A stretch of DNA of 43,317 bases from Candidatus Magnetobacterium casense (GCF_000714715.1 NZ_JMFO01000028.1:1-43317), one strand, 5' to 3'; counted from the stretch's first letter, positions 1 to 9,346 are shown. Notes: a model not told the origin generated them from the sequence alone. Numbers and translations: made by a program.

Positions 1-403
1 GGTGGGCAACTTTTTGTCTACCAATCACATGTCCTTGGTTTTGAAGAGCAACAGCAAGATTACGAACACTCTTACAGGTCCACCGTAATGGAGACTCAGG
101 GTCTCCTCGGGTAACCGGATCTACCAACCCCTCAATATCTACAAGCACGGATGGGTCTGTTTCAACAACCGGCTTGCGTCCACCTCCAGGTAAACGTATC
201 TTCTTTTTCCCTTTTGAAGGTTTTTCCTTTGATTCAGCAATACGTCTAATTCCTTCATATATCGTTGTCCGCGAAAGACCAGTAGATCTGGAAACTGAAG
301 TAACTCCTCCTCGTCCCAATGCCTCGGCTTCCACTGCAGCCCACATTCGTCTGCCTTGTTCGTCTAAAACATCTTTGAGTACTTCAAATTTTCTTTGTAT
401 CAT
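1..403 (-). CDS. ISAzo13-family transposase, 5' part (cut by window edge)
   Basis: This is the N-terminal part of a DDE-type transposase of the ISAzo13 family, about 134 codons, running off the left edge of the window. The minus-strand translation from an ATG at 403 begins MIQRKFEVLKDVLDEQGRRM. It contains the family's helix-turn-helix stretch ALGRGGVTSVSRSTGLSRTT and then the linker motifs LPGGGRKPVVETDP and TRGDPESPLRWTCKSVRNLA, which are characteristic of this family. The catalytic aspartates would lie beyond position 1. An in-frame GTG at 424 is an alternative start; neither start has a strong ribosome binding site. Family assignment rests on remembered motif similarity. Whether the element is intact cannot be judged because its 3' end and outer terminal repeat are outside the window. 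Confidence 0.85.
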   Translation of the reverse strand, partial: MIQRKFEVLKDVLDEQGRRMWAAVEAEALGRGGVTSVSRSTGLSRTTIYEGIRRIAESKEKPSKGKKKIRLPGGGRKPVVETDPSVLVDIEGLVDPVTRGDPESPLRWTCKSVRNLAVALQNQGHVIGRQKVAH

Positions 404-464
404 AAGTTCGGTATCGCTTTGCACTTTTTGATCATAACATATTTAGACACCATTTGTACAAGTT

Positions 465-478
465 ATTTGTGGACAAAT
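465..478. repeat. Short palindrome upstream of the CHAT gene
   Basis: ATTTGT-GG-ACAAAT is a perfect 6-bp inverted repeat with a 2-base centre, about 30 bases before the CHAT start codon and about 60 bases outside the ISAzo13 transposase start. It could be an operator or part of an IS end; nothing else identifies it. Confidence 0.3.
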
Positions 479-508
479 CCTTATTCTATATTCAGGGGGT
501 TTTGTAAA

Positions 509-2570
509 ATGGGTAATAACGATAGTACCAAAAATATACGCATAAGGATATCGGATGCTGCCGGTGGTAAGTATCAGGTGCATATCAATGACGAGATGTC
601 CCATAACATCAATGAGTATGATGTTGCCACGCTCCTCAAAGAAGCAAACAACAACCTCTGGTGCTACAATTCCGATGCGGGCGCTGATATCGGCAGGCGG
701 CTATATGACCTGCTTAACGGTAGTGCAGGGATGCTTCAGGGGATTATCAACAGTAGCAGGGGCGCTGGTGTTCATACAAACCTGTATATCCAAACATCCC
801 GTGAATTGATGCAGTTGCCGTTTGAGTTGTTGAACAATGGGGATTGGGTCTTGCTAAACAGAAATATACACATCATTCGGCTGATTGATGACAGGAACAA
901 GTTAAATCTGCCGAAACCCAAGAAAGAGCCGCTTAGGATGCTCTTTATGGCCTGTTCACCAACGGATACGCACGAAAAATATGTCCTCGATTTTGAAAAA
1001 GAGGAGGAGTACATCTTAGGTGCATTTGACAAGCATAACATCAACATCGACATGAGGATCGAGGACACGGGCAGTCTCAACGGGCTTGAGCAGGTCAATA
1101 TTGAATGTAGAGGGTTTGACATCATCCACATAACAAGTCATGGTGGTATAGACAGGGTTTTGGGACCGGTGTTATACATGGAAGACGATGCCGGTAAAAC
1201 CGAAAAGGTAGCGCCTCGTATGTTGTGGGATAAGATTAAGATATTTCCGCCCAGGGTGCTTTTCCTCTCAGGCTGTTTTACAGGCAACTCCGATGACTCA
1301 GTTGCATCGGAATCCTTTGCTAGTGAGATGGTAAAAAGAGGAGTGAGCTGGGTAATTGGTTGGGGATTATCTGTTATTGACAAACATGCTACTATAGCTG
1401 CTGCTGAGTTATACTTAAACCTTTCAACAGGTAAAGGCATTGCTGAAGCCATCCAAATCGTACGTAAGGAGGTTGAAGCTCAAGTTGAAGACAGATATTA
1501 CCCTTGGCCACTTTTGAGGCTCTTTGGCGATGCATCTCCGACTGTGCCATTAGTGGTGGATGGATTGCCCAAAAAGAGTAACCTCGTTAAACTCAAACAC
1601 AAGACCCTCCAGGACAGCAACGTGCGTGTGCTTGAGAGCGGATTTATTGGCAGGAGACGGTATGTTCAGAGGGGTGTAAGAGTGCTCAGGGGAGAGTTTG
1701 TACATCAAGTACGGTTACGGTAACCCTCTCCTGTTGGAGTGGTTAGACGTTATCGCCAAAGACAAGGGTAAGTACGACCAGTGTGACATTGAGCCAAAGC
1801 TACAGGGCAAGCAGGAAGAGTTCATCCACAAGTATCTTGCGGATGTGATTGAATGGACAGAGGGTACAGAGTTCCAAAAGTTCATTCAGAAGGCCGCCGT
1901 ATACAGAGAGGCTGTTGATGCGACTGCATTTGAGGCTTTTGGTGGTGCCAAATTTTTGAACACGGGCGTTGATCTGACGTTGCTTGAGCGTGAGGAGTTG
2001 GGCAGGGGTGAGTTTGTGTGCTGGGTAACACCTGTCATCCGTGAGAGTATGTGGGGCAAGTTGACGCCTTATGAGAGGGATGCAATGCACGAACATGCGT
2101 ATCAATGGTATGACAGTTGGATTTCAGAAGCCGATGAGCAGAATTACAAGTACATAGAAGAAGCTGTCCATCACGCACTAGAATTGGGCAACATCCGTGG
2201 TGCGTGTAAGCATGCTTTTGCGTTTGGGCAATATTTTGACCGGATGGTTTTATATCGTGAGGGTTCAGCGCTTATGGAAAAGGTTGCTGATAGGGTCTCA
2301 GATGCGGTAATTGCTGAGGCTAAGGTAAAGAAGGATATAAATGTCGGCAATTTTCTTAATGAATACGCTACATCACTATGGAAGTTAGGCTATGCAAAGC
2401 AGGCTATTGAATTTTACCAAAAAGCACTTGATATATGGTTGGCAATCTACGGAGAAAAGCATCCTCATATTGCGCAATCGTATAAAAATCTTGCTGGCGT
2501 ATGTTTAAAAACAGTTCGTATTCTAAAAGCAATCAAGTATTTTATAAAGAGCAAAAAAGCATGGCCTTAA
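509..2570 (+). pseudogene. Decayed CHAT-protease / STAND / TPR protein
   Basis: Two adjacent open frames look like the two ends of one large protein. The first (509-1723, start ATG 509 after CAGGGGG) holds a CHAT caspase-like peptidase domain with the expected catalytic dyad: His211 in HITSHG and Cys256 in LFLSGCFTG. It ends with FIGRRRYVQRGVRVLRG, the hinge that in complete relatives precedes a nucleotide-binding (STAND) domain. The second (1698-2570, another frame) resumes at YGNPLLLEWL, a motif normally found after the NTPase core, followed by helical repeats and one clear TPR (residues near AKQAIEFYQKALDIW) before stopping abruptly. No P-loop or Walker B motif lies between them. I infer an internal deletion near 1690-1725 that removed the ATPase and shifted the frame; the TPR array also appears short. 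The CHAT half alone could still be translated. Confidence 0.75.
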
Positions 2571-2636
2571 TTCTGCACCTATCCGTTCCTCACGAACCCT
2601 CCACTACGTCCCAACTGCAACCTACCAGCCCTTTAC

Positions 2637-2648
2637 GGGGTCAAGGGG
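2637..2648 (-). repeat. Intergenic repeat core, copy 1
   Basis: The plus strand reads GGGGTCAAGGGG, the reverse complement of the CCCCTTGACCCC core shared by eight intergenic sites in this window. It lies between the CHAT remnant and the PIN module. The GC-rich hairpin arm seen in the longer copies is not obvious here. Confidence 0.6.
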
Positions 2649-2692
2649 GCCGTTGCAATTGGTTAGAAGGGAGGGGAACCTTTGTATGTCTG

Positions 2693-2878
2693 CTAATGTC
2701 CCTTGTATAAGGGATGCGAACTATCAGAAGATTCGTCAGATTTAGTCTCCATTTGGTCAGAGAGGAGTTTAGCCTTTTGTTCAAAATACCTGATTTGCTC
2801 CTCTACTGACAAAGACTTTGTATCTTCGTAGTGTTTATCTCTTATAGCCCGTATCAACTCAACTGTCTTTACTGCCAT
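2693..2878 (-). CDS. Small partner (putative antitoxin) of the PIN protein
   Basis: This is a 61-residue charged protein beginning MAVKTVELIRAIRDKHYEDT and followed by SVEEQIRYFEQKAKLL, predicted mostly helical. Its start codon lies inside the last 20 bases of the upstream PIN-domain gene, so the two are almost certainly co-translated. Small helical proteins in this position are usually the antitoxin or an accessory of a VapC-like toxin, though in classical vapBC the antitoxin gene comes first. No DNA-binding fold is evident. The antitoxin role is inferred from context only. Confidence 0.6.
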   Translation of the reverse strand: MAVKTVELIRAIRDKHYEDTKSLSVEEQIRYFEQKAKLLSDQMETKSDESSDSSHPLYKGH

Positions 2879-3332
2879 ATCTTGTTACCTCCATTGGTGA
2901 GTAGATTAATATTTGTTTGTATCCCATCTCAATGTTTACAGAGTTAAACCCCTGTATCTTTTCCAAGCGGACTATATGTTTAAAATTCCAACTGACCAGC
3001 AAATCTGCCCATGCAATTGTGGCAACAGAGATGTGCAGGGCATCATTACGGTAATTCTTAGACAGAAAACCTCGTTTTATGTACATATCCGCTAACTCCA
3101 TTGCTTCCGGAGTAACATTGATAAATTCATCGCAATGCCTTCTAAACTCTAAGTATACGTTTTTCACTTCTTTTGGTGCATCTTGTATCTCAGCATCTGT
3201 AATGACTGAAAGCAATAGCGAATGCATGCCAGATTTGAAGTCTGCAAGCAACCCTGTAGAGTATTTCTGAAACTCAGTATCACAGCAACCTCCTATTACC
3301 GAGGTGTCTACATAGATTCTATATCGCTTCAT
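2859..3332 (-). CDS. PIN-domain protein (VapC-like toxin)
   Basis: This 157-residue protein has the layout of a PIN ribonuclease. Asp9 lies in the N-terminal strand YVDTSVIGG, there is an acidic residue near 46-48 (ITDAEI), and the C-terminal half has NDALHISVATIAWADLLVSW with Asp97 and Asp110, the usual metal-binding positions. Such proteins cleave RNA with magnesium and commonly act as toxins neutralised by a small partner; the overlapping 61-residue gene downstream fits that role. The ATG at 3332 has no ribosome binding site, and TATAAT on the minus strand (3344-3339) lies only about 7 bases upstream. The message may therefore be leaderless if that box is the -10. The gene pair sits in an accessory zone beside an IS remnant and a broken gene. 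Confidence 0.8.
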   Translation of the reverse strand: MKRYRIYVDTSVIGGCCDTEFQKYSTGLLADFKSGMHSLLLSVITDAEIQDAPKEVKNVYLEFRRHCDEFINVTPEAMELADMYIKRGFLSKNYRNDALHISVATIAWADLLVSWNFKHIVRLEKIQGFNSVNIEMGYKQILIYSPMEVTRYGSKDS

Positions 3333-3517
3333 AATAATATTATACGATATTTGTGGCTATAAAGCTATGGTCTGTATGCAGGGATATTACACTTGAACAA
3401 AGGAGTCAAGGAGGGGACTAACCCTGCCTGTTTGGTGCCATGATTGCAAAACTCACAGCCATTTGCATATAATATCCACACGACAGCAACAGAATCTTTA
3501 CAGAGGAAGGCGGCAAA

Positions 3518-6025
3518 ATGATTAGATCGGAAAAGATAAAAGACATACTGCACGCAACGGACGTGCAATCCTTAAAATTCTCCTTTTTGACACACCTTAA
3601 ATACTCCCTGGCAAAGGACGAATATTCGGCAACCAAGCGGGACTTTTACAAGGCACTCTCCCTCACGGTAAGGGACCGCCTCGTTGAAAAGTGGATCAAC
3701 ACCCAACAGACCTACTACAACGTGGACACCAAACGGGTCTACTACCTCTCCTTGGAGTTCCTGATGGGCAGGTCGCTGGGCAATGCCCTGATCGGCCTTG
3801 ACCTCTACGACAATATGGAAAAGGCCCTCAACGAACTTGGCTACGACCTGGACGAACTCCGGGAGCTGGAGTGGGACGCCGGCCTAGGTAACGGCGGACT
3901 CGGACGCCTTGCGGCATGTTTCCTGGACTCTATGGCAACCCTCCAACTGCCAGGTTACGGATACGGAATCCGCTACGAGTATGGTATATTCGTCCAGAAG
4001 ATCAAGGACGGCTACCAGGTGGAAACCCCCGATAACTGGCTGCGATACGGCAACGCATGGGAGATCGAAAGACCAGAAAACCTCTATATTATCAACTACT
4101 ACGGCAACGTCAGCGCCTACAAAGACCACAACGGATACCTCAGACACGAATGGGTCAACACCCAGGACGTCGTCGCCATCGCCTATGACACTCCAATCCC
4201 CGGTTACGCCAATAACACCGTCAACACCCTCAGACTCTGGGGCGCTAAGTCTACACGAGAATTTGACCTCAACTACTTCCAGTACGGCGACTACGAAAAG
4301 GCCGTATCGGAAAAGGTCTTCACCGAAACCATCTCCAAGGTCCTCTACCCCAACGACAACGTATTTGAGGGCAAGGAGTTGCGCCTCAAGCAGGAGTACT
4401 TCTTTGTCTCTGCAACGCTGCAGGATATCATCCGCCGTTACAAGAAGAACTTCCCCGAACGGGCTGACTACAGGGACTTCCCACGAAAGGTCGCCATCCA
4501 GTTAAACGACACACACCCGGCCATTGCCATCGCCGAACTCATGCGCATACTCATCGATTCCGAGCACCTGGGCTGGGACAGGGCATGGGAGATAACTACG
4601 GCCACCTTCGCATACACCAACCACACCATCATGCAGGAGGCCCTTGAACGTTGGCCCCTACACCTCATGCACCGTGTCCTGCCAAGACACATGGAGATCA
4701 TCTACGAAATCAACCAACGCTTCATCGACTCCCTGATCGCAAAATACCCCGGCGACATCGACAAGCTGCACCGGATGTCCATCATCGAAGAGGGCGACGA
4801 AAAAAAAGTGCGCATGGCAAACCTCTGCATCGTCGGCAGCCACAGCGTCAACGGCGTCAGCGCCCTGCACACGGAGATACTCAAACTCGACCTGTTTAAG
4901 GATTTCTACGATCTGTGGCCACACAAGTTCAACAACAAAACCAACGGCATCACCCAACGACGCTTCCTGAGACTGTGCAACCTCGAACTGGCACAACTGA
5001 TCTCAGGACACATCGGAGATAGCTGGATAACTAACCTCAGAGACCTCAAAAAACTCATCCCCTTCAGCAACGACAAGGACTTCCTGAAACGATGGCACGA
5101 AATCAAAAAACGAAACAAACGCCACCTCGCCGTCTGCATAATGGACCACCAGGGGATCAGCATAAACCCCGATTCTATCTACGACTGCCAACTCAAGAGA
5201 ATCCACGAGTACAAGCGCCAACTGCTCAACGCCATGCACGTTATCTACATGTATAACAAGATAAAGTCAACCCCCGACGCCCCCTTCATCCCCAGAACGG
5301 TGATCTTTGCCGGCAAGGCAGCCCCGGGCTACTATATGGCCAAACTCATCATAAAGCTCATAAACTCAATTGCAGACGTTGTCAACAACGACCCCGTTAT
5401 AGGTGAGAAGCTAAAGGTCGTCTTTATCGAAAACTACTCCGTGACGATGGCCGAACAGTTGCTGCCAGCCTCTGATCTCTCCGAGCAGATATCCACTGCC
5501 GGAACCGAGGCATCCGGCACCGGTAACATGAAGTTCGCCCTCAACGGTGCCCTCACCATTGGTACCCTCGATGGCGCAAATGTTGAAATCAGACAGGAGG
5601 TCGGCAAGGAAAACTTCTTCACCTTTGGTCTGACCGCCGAGCAGATCGAAGACCTCAAACGCAAGGGCTACAATCCACACCATTATTACGACAACAACCC
5701 ACAACTGCGACAGGTCATTGACATGATCCAGGGTGGATATTTTAATCAGTCTCAGCCCGACCTCTTCAAGCCAATCACGGACTCGCTGTTGTATCACGGC
5801 GACAGGTACTTCCTGCTTGCCGACTTTGGCCACTACATTGAGTGTCAGCACAAGGTCAATGAGGCATATGCGGATTGGGGCAGGTGGGCAAAGATGTCTA
5901 TCCTCAACGTAGCATCCATGGGACACTTCTCAAGCGACAGGACGATCAGGGAATATGCACAGGACATATGGAACGTTAAACCCATCCCGATAAGCCTGGC
6001 CGGTGGTGGTGGAGAGCAGGATTAA
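3518..6025 (+). CDS. glgP: Alpha-glucan (glycogen/maltodextrin) phosphorylase
   Basis: This 835-residue glycosyltransferase-family-35 enzyme removes glucose-1-phosphate from the non-reducing ends of glycogen or maltodextrins, using pyridoxal phosphate as cofactor. Its length matches the family. The N-terminal region has the typical VYYLSLEFLMGRSLGNAL and GLGNGGLGRLAACFLDSMA motifs. The cofactor lysine is about residue 672 in GTGNMKFALNGALTIGTLDG. The ATG at 3518 follows AGGAAGG at a suitable distance. tex starts seven bases after its stop, so the two are probably co-transcribed. No other glycogen genes are in the window. The body of the gene is rich in C-ending codons compared with the preceding accessory genes. 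Confidence 0.96.
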   Translation: MIRSEKIKDILHATDVQSLKFSFLTHLKYSLAKDEYSATKRDFYKALSLTVRDRLVEKWINTQQTYYNVDTKRVYYLSLEFLMGRSLGNALIGLDLYDNMEKALNELGYDLDELRELEWDAGLGNGGLGRLAACFLDSMATLQLPGYGYGIRYEYGIFVQKIKDGYQVETPDNWLRYGNAWEIERPENLYIINYYGNVSAYKDHNGYLRHEWVNTQDVVAIAYDTPIPGYANNTVNTLRLWGAKSTREFDLNYFQYGDYEKAVSEKVFTETISKVLYPNDNVFEGKELRLKQEYFFVSATLQDIIRRYKKNFPERADYRDFPRKVAIQLNDTHPAIAIAELMRILIDSEHLGWDRAWEITTATFAYTNHTIMQEALERWPLHLMHRVLPRHMEIIYEINQRFIDSLIAKYPGDIDKLHRMSIIEEGDEKKVRMANLCIVGSHSVNGVSALHTEILKLDLFKDFYDLWPHKFNNKTNGITQRRFLRLCNLELAQLISGHIGDSWITNLRDLKKLIPFSNDKDFLKRWHEIKKRNKRHLAVCIMDHQGISINPDSIYDCQLKRIHEYKRQLLNAMHVIYMYNKIKSTPDAPFIPRTVIFAGKAAPGYYMAKLIIKLINSIADVVNNDPVIGEKLKVVFIENYSVTMAEQLLPASDLSEQISTAGTEASGTGNMKFALNGALTIGTLDGANVEIRQEVGKENFFTFGLTAEQIEDLKRKGYNPHHYYDNNPQLRQVIDMIQGGYFNQSQPDLFKPITDSLLYHGDRYFLLADFGHYIECQHKVNEAYADWGRWAKMSILNVASMGHFSSDRTIREYAQDIWNVKPIPISLAGGGGEQD

Positions 6026-6031
6026 TAGAAA

Positions 6032-8170
6032 ATGAATAACGAACATGTATTAAAGATATCGCAGGAGTTGTCCGTCAGGGAGTGGCAGGTGGCGGCTACC
6101 GTTGCACTGTTGGAGGAGGGGGCGACGGTTCCCTTTGTTGCGCGCTACCGCAAGGAGGCCACCGGCTCTCTGGATGAGGTTGCAATCACGGCGGTACGTG
6201 ACAGGACACAACAGCTCATGGAGCTTGACAAACGCAGGGAGGCGGTCCTGAAGTCGCTCCAGGAGAGGGGAAAGCTCACGGACGAACTAAAGGAGAGCAT
6301 CCTCAAGGCCGAAACGATGGCCGTGCTGGAGGACATCTACCTGCCCTATCGTCCCAAGCGTCGCACGCGTGCAACCATTGCCCGTGAAAAGGGGCTTGAA
6401 CCGCTGGCAACGCTCATATTTGCCCAGGAGGGTGCAGACCCGCACACGGAGGCGCTGGCCTACATTGATGTGGACAAGGGCGTCAAGGACGTCGCCGATG
6501 CCCTTGCCGGGGCCAGGGACATCATAGCCGAGTGGGTCAACGAGGACCAGGCAGGACGTGCAAAGATGCGCGAGCTGTTTGAACTCAAGGGGACGTTCAG
6601 GTCAAAGGCACTCTCTGACAACGAAGACGAGGGGCTTAAGTACAAGGACTACTTCGATTGGGAGGAGCCTGTTGTCAGTGCGCCATCGCACCGGGTACTG
6701 GCCCTGAGGCGTGGCGAAAAGGAGGGGTTTCTGTCGCTTCGCACAACACCGCCTGAAGAAGAGGCCCTGGAGACCCTCATGCTGCTCTTTGTCAAGGGCG
6801 ATAACGCCGACTCTCAACAGGTCAGGTTGGCCATCCACGACAGCTACAAGAGGCTCCTGTCGGTATCCATGGAGACTGAGATACGTCTGGCCACAAAGAA
6901 GCGGGCCGATGAGGAGGCCATAAAGGTCTTTGCCGAAAACCTGCGTCAATTGCTCCTTGCCCCGCCGCTTGGTCAAAAGACCGTCCTGGCCATAGACCCC
7001 GGGTTTCGTACCGGTTGCAAGGTCGTCTGCATGGACAGGCAGGGCAAGCTGTTGCACAACGACACGATCTATCCGACTCAGTCCGAAAAGCTGCTCACGG
7101 AGGCTGCAAATAAGATTCGTGCGCTCTGCCGGCAGTACGAAATAAACGCCATAGCCATAGGCAATGGTACGGCCAGCCGTGAGACGGAGGCCTTTGTACG
7201 GGGGCTGGCGTTGCCGGAATCGATACAGGTTGTGCTGGTCAACGAAAGTGGAGCTTCCGTGTACTCGGCCTCTGAGGTGGCACGTGAGGAGTTTCCCGAT
7301 CACGATGTAACGGTCAGGGGCGCTGTGTCAATTGGCAGGCGGCTGATGGACCCGCTGGCGGAACTGGTCAAGATAGACCCCAAGTCCATCGGCGTAGGGC
7401 AGTATCAGCACGACGTTGATCAGGCAGCCCTCAGACGCAGCCTCGATGACGTTGTCATTAGTTGCGTCAATGCCGTTGGAGTGGAGGTCAACACGGCAAG
7501 CAAGCAGTTGTTGACCTACGTATCGGGGCTTGGTCCGCAGCTTGCCGCACGGATTGTTGAGTACCGGCAGAGCAATGGCCCGTTTCGTTGTCGTGAGGAG
7601 TTGAAGAAGGTCTCCAAGCTGGGGCCAAAGGCCTTTGAGCAGGCGGCGGGTTTTTTGCGTATCAGGGAGGCCGAAAATCCACTCGATGCAAGCGCCGTCC
7701 ACCCGGAGAGCTACAAGATAGTCTATGCCATTGCCGATGACCTGAAGTGTTCCGTCAGCGACCTGATTCACAACACCGACATCAGCAAGCTCGTGGATAT
7801 CAGGAAGTACGTCACGGATACCGTAGGTGTTCCGACGTTGACCGACATCCTTGAAGAGCTGGCCAAACCGGGGCGTGACCCCAGGCAGCAGTTTGAGGCC
7901 ATCCGCTTCCTTGACGACGTTAAGGCCATTGAGGACGTAAAACCGGGGATGAAGCTGCCAGGGATTATAACCAACATCACGGCATTTGGCGTCTTTGTCG
8001 ATATCGGCGTTCATCAGGATGGTCTGGTGCACATCAGTCAACTGGCGGATCGGTTCGTGAAAAACCCCACAGATGTGGTTAAGGTTCATCAGAAGGTCAG
8101 TGTGACCGTCCTGGAAGTAGACGTCAAGCGGAAACGGATATCGCTGTCTATGAAAAAGCAGAAGGGATAA
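6032..8170 (+). CDS. tex: Tex-family RNA-binding transcription accessory protein
   Basis: This is a 712-residue cytoplasmic nucleic-acid-binding protein of the Tex family (bacterial Spt6-like). Order of parts: N-terminal helical Tex region (about 1-200, with PFVARYRKEATGSLDE), an RNase H-like YqgF domain (about 325-450, KTVLAIDPGFRTGCK), helix-hairpin-helix segments (about 490-560, VSGLGPQLAARIVEYR), and a C-terminal S1 RNA-binding domain (about 635-712, ITAFGVFVDIGVHQDGLVHI). Length is slightly below the common 720-780 but no domain is missing. It starts seven bases after glgP. A GC-rich hairpin repeat immediately downstream (8183-8206) may end or stabilise the transcript. Confidence 0.95.
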   Translation: MNNEHVLKISQELSVREWQVAATVALLEEGATVPFVARYRKEATGSLDEVAITAVRDRTQQLMELDKRREAVLKSLQERGKLTDELKESILKAETMAVLEDIYLPYRPKRRTRATIAREKGLEPLATLIFAQEGADPHTEALAYIDVDKGVKDVADALAGARDIIAEWVNEDQAGRAKMRELFELKGTFRSKALSDNEDEGLKYKDYFDWEEPVVSAPSHRVLALRRGEKEGFLSLRTTPPEEEALETLMLLFVKGDNADSQQVRLAIHDSYKRLLSVSMETEIRLATKKRADEEAIKVFAENLRQLLLAPPLGQKTVLAIDPGFRTGCKVVCMDRQGKLLHNDTIYPTQSEKLLTEAANKIRALCRQYEINAIAIGNGTASRETEAFVRGLALPESIQVVLVNESGASVYSASEVAREEFPDHDVTVRGAVSIGRRLMDPLAELVKIDPKSIGVGQYQHDVDQAALRRSLDDVVISCVNAVGVEVNTASKQLLTYVSGLGPQLAARIVEYRQSNGPFRCREELKKVSKLGPKAFEQAAGFLRIREAENPLDASAVHPESYKIVYAIADDLKCSVSDLIHNTDISKLVDIRKYVTDTVGVPTLTDILEELAKPGRDPRQQFEAIRFLDDVKAIEDVKPGMKLPGIITNITAFGVFVDIGVHQDGLVHISQLADRFVKNPTDVVKVHQKVSVTVLEVDVKRKRISLSMKKQKG

Positions 8171-8171
8171 A

Positions 8172-8270
8172 GAAAAGAAGAAGGGGGAGCGGCTCCGCCC
8201 TCCCCCTCAGACCCCCTACCGCAAGGGGAGGGGCGAGGTGCCCCGGCCGGAAAGAAGTCCCCTTGACCCC
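8172..8270 (+). repeat. Intergenic GC-rich hairpin repeat, copy 2 (long form)
   Basis: This is a long-form copy following tex. It has an AAGAAAAGAAGAA lead-in, then a hairpin (GGGGGAG at 8183-8189 pairing with CTCCCCC at 8200-8206, inner CGG/CCG), then CAGACCCCCT, a middle block rich in G and C, and the core CCCCTTGACCCC at 8259-8270. The middle block (GGGGCGAGG.GCCCCGGCC) is nearly identical to the copy at 37,940-38,041. It may also act as a terminator-like structure, although no run of T follows the hairpin. Confidence 0.8.
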
Positions 8271-8282
8271 GTAAAGGGTTAG

Positions 8283-8311
8283 TTGACAGGTTGGGGGGAA
8301 ATGAGTAATGT
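8283..8311 (+). promoter_or_regulatory. Possible hicBA promoter
   Basis: A perfect -35 hexamer TTGACA (8283-8288) is followed after 17 bases by TAATGT (8306-8311), a weak -10. It lies about 50 bases before the hicB start. The -10 is poor, so this is tentative. Confidence 0.3.
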
Positions 8312-8363
8312 TCTGATTTGTTGAGTTTTTAGGTGTCGTGATAAAAAAAAAGAGGTAACAACA

Positions 8364-8570
8364 ATGCTGAAGAATTTTACTTTGCAATATTGGATTGATG
8401 ACAACTGGTATGTAGGCAAGCTAAAGGAAGTCCCTGGTGTGTTTAGTCAGGGTGAAACACTTGAAAAACTGGAGGATAATATCAGGGAAGCCTATAAGCT
8501 CATGAAAGGTGAGGACGAAGATGTATATCACACTGACATTGTTACCAAGGAAATAGCAGTTGAAGTTTGA
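8364..8570 (+). CDS. hicB: HicB-family antitoxin
   Basis: This 68-residue protein has the short HicB fold: FTLQYWIDDNWYVGKLKEVP, then GVFSQGETLEKLEDNIREAY. This partial RNase H-like fold binds and blocks the HicA toxin; no separate DNA-binding domain follows, so it is the minimal type. ATG 8364 follows AGAGGT at seven bases. The stop codon overlaps the TTG start of hicA, so the pair is translationally coupled. Antitoxin before toxin is one of the two common gene orders for this family. Confidence 0.88.
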   Translation: MLKNFTLQYWIDDNWYVGKLKEVPGVFSQGETLEKLEDNIREAYKLMKGEDEDVYHTDIVTKEIAVEV

Positions 8571-8743
8571 AGAGACGTGAGTTTATACGTGAGATAGTGA
8601 ATTTGGGGTGCTATCTAAAGCAACACGGCAGTAATCATGATATCTATGTTAATCCACGCAATGGAAGGAAAGCTCCCGTACCCAGGCACACTGAAATTAA
8701 AGAGAGCTTATGTGACTTGATAAAAAAACAACTTGGACTGTAA
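8567..8743 (+). CDS. hicA: HicA-family mRNA interferase toxin (TTG start)
   Basis: This 58-residue double-stranded-RNA-binding-fold toxin cleaves mRNA. The translation reads KRREFIREIVNLGCYLKQHG, then SNHDIYVNPRNGRKAPVPRH and a tail ending KKQLGL. The catalytic histidine is in GSNHDIYV and the PRHTEI motif is typical of HicA. The only sensible start is the TTG at 8567-8569, which overlaps the hicB TGA (8568-8570). This unusual start makes it easy to miss in automated calls. The unit hicB-hicA is complete in sequence and sits alone between tex and a two-component pair. Confidence 0.9.
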   Translation: MKRREFIREIVNLGCYLKQHGSNHDIYVNPRNGRKAPVPRHTEIKESLCDLIKKQLGL

Positions 8744-8937
8744 TAGTCAGCATTTAAGCTAAAAGCCCATGCAGGAGACTCAGAGGGCTTATTATGACTC
8801 GTCTTGATTCATAGCCGGGATAACACCCGTCAATTGTGAATCCCCTGCTTTTAAACTCGCCTCCTTTACAAAGTGTTTCACAACGTTGTAATATTTAATA
8901 TGGTAGTAAAAAAATATAAGAAAAGGAGAGCTGTTCT

Positions 8938-9333
8938 ATGGAAAAGACGTTAAAGATACTGCTTCTTGATGACGAGCCTATAGTGGGAAAGAGGCTGAAA
9001 CCGGCAATATCAAAACTGGGCTGCGACGTTGAGGTCTTTGACAATCCATCAAAGGCGATTAACAGGATCAACGAGGAAACCTTCGACATAGTGGTTACGG
9101 ATATCAGAATGGACGAAATCGACGGCCTGGAGGTCCTTGAACATGTGATGAATAAGTCGGCCAAGACCAAGGTCATCATGATCACCGGCTATGCCATGAT
9201 GGAGCTGGCCAGACAGGCAATGGAAAAGGGCGCCTTCGACTTCATAGCCAAACCCTTTAAGCCCGATGACCTCAGGGCCGTTATCGTAAAGGCCGCCGAA
9301 ACCCTTGGCGTAACTCTGACAGTACAGGCATAA
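8938..9333 (+). CDS. Single-domain response regulator (CheY/NtrC receiver type)
   Basis: This 131-residue stand-alone receiver has the acidic pair Asp11-Asp12 in LLLDDEP, the phosphoacceptor Asp55 in VVTDIRMDEIDG, Thr83 in MITGYA and Lys105 in DFIAKPFKPDDL. The KPF motif and the sequence style resemble receivers of NtrC-type regulators, but no output domain is attached. ATG 8938 follows AAAGGAGAG. A membrane histidine kinase begins 13 bases after the stop and is the likely partner. The phosphorylated receiver probably works by protein-protein contact or as a phosphorelay intermediate. Confidence 0.92.
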   Translation: MEKTLKILLLDDEPIVGKRLKPAISKLGCDVEVFDNPSKAINRINEETFDIVVTDIRMDEIDGLEVLEHVMNKSAKTKVIMITGYAMMELARQAMEKGAFDFIAKPFKPDDLRAVIVKAAETLGVTLTVQA

Positions 9334-9346
9334 GGCATTCCCCCTG

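Noticed and set aside
8792..8881. Minus-strand 29-residue frame starting GTG, VKHFVKEASLKAGDSQLTGV
   Set aside because: It has a purine-rich stretch only inside the frame and no recognised family; too short to support as a gene.
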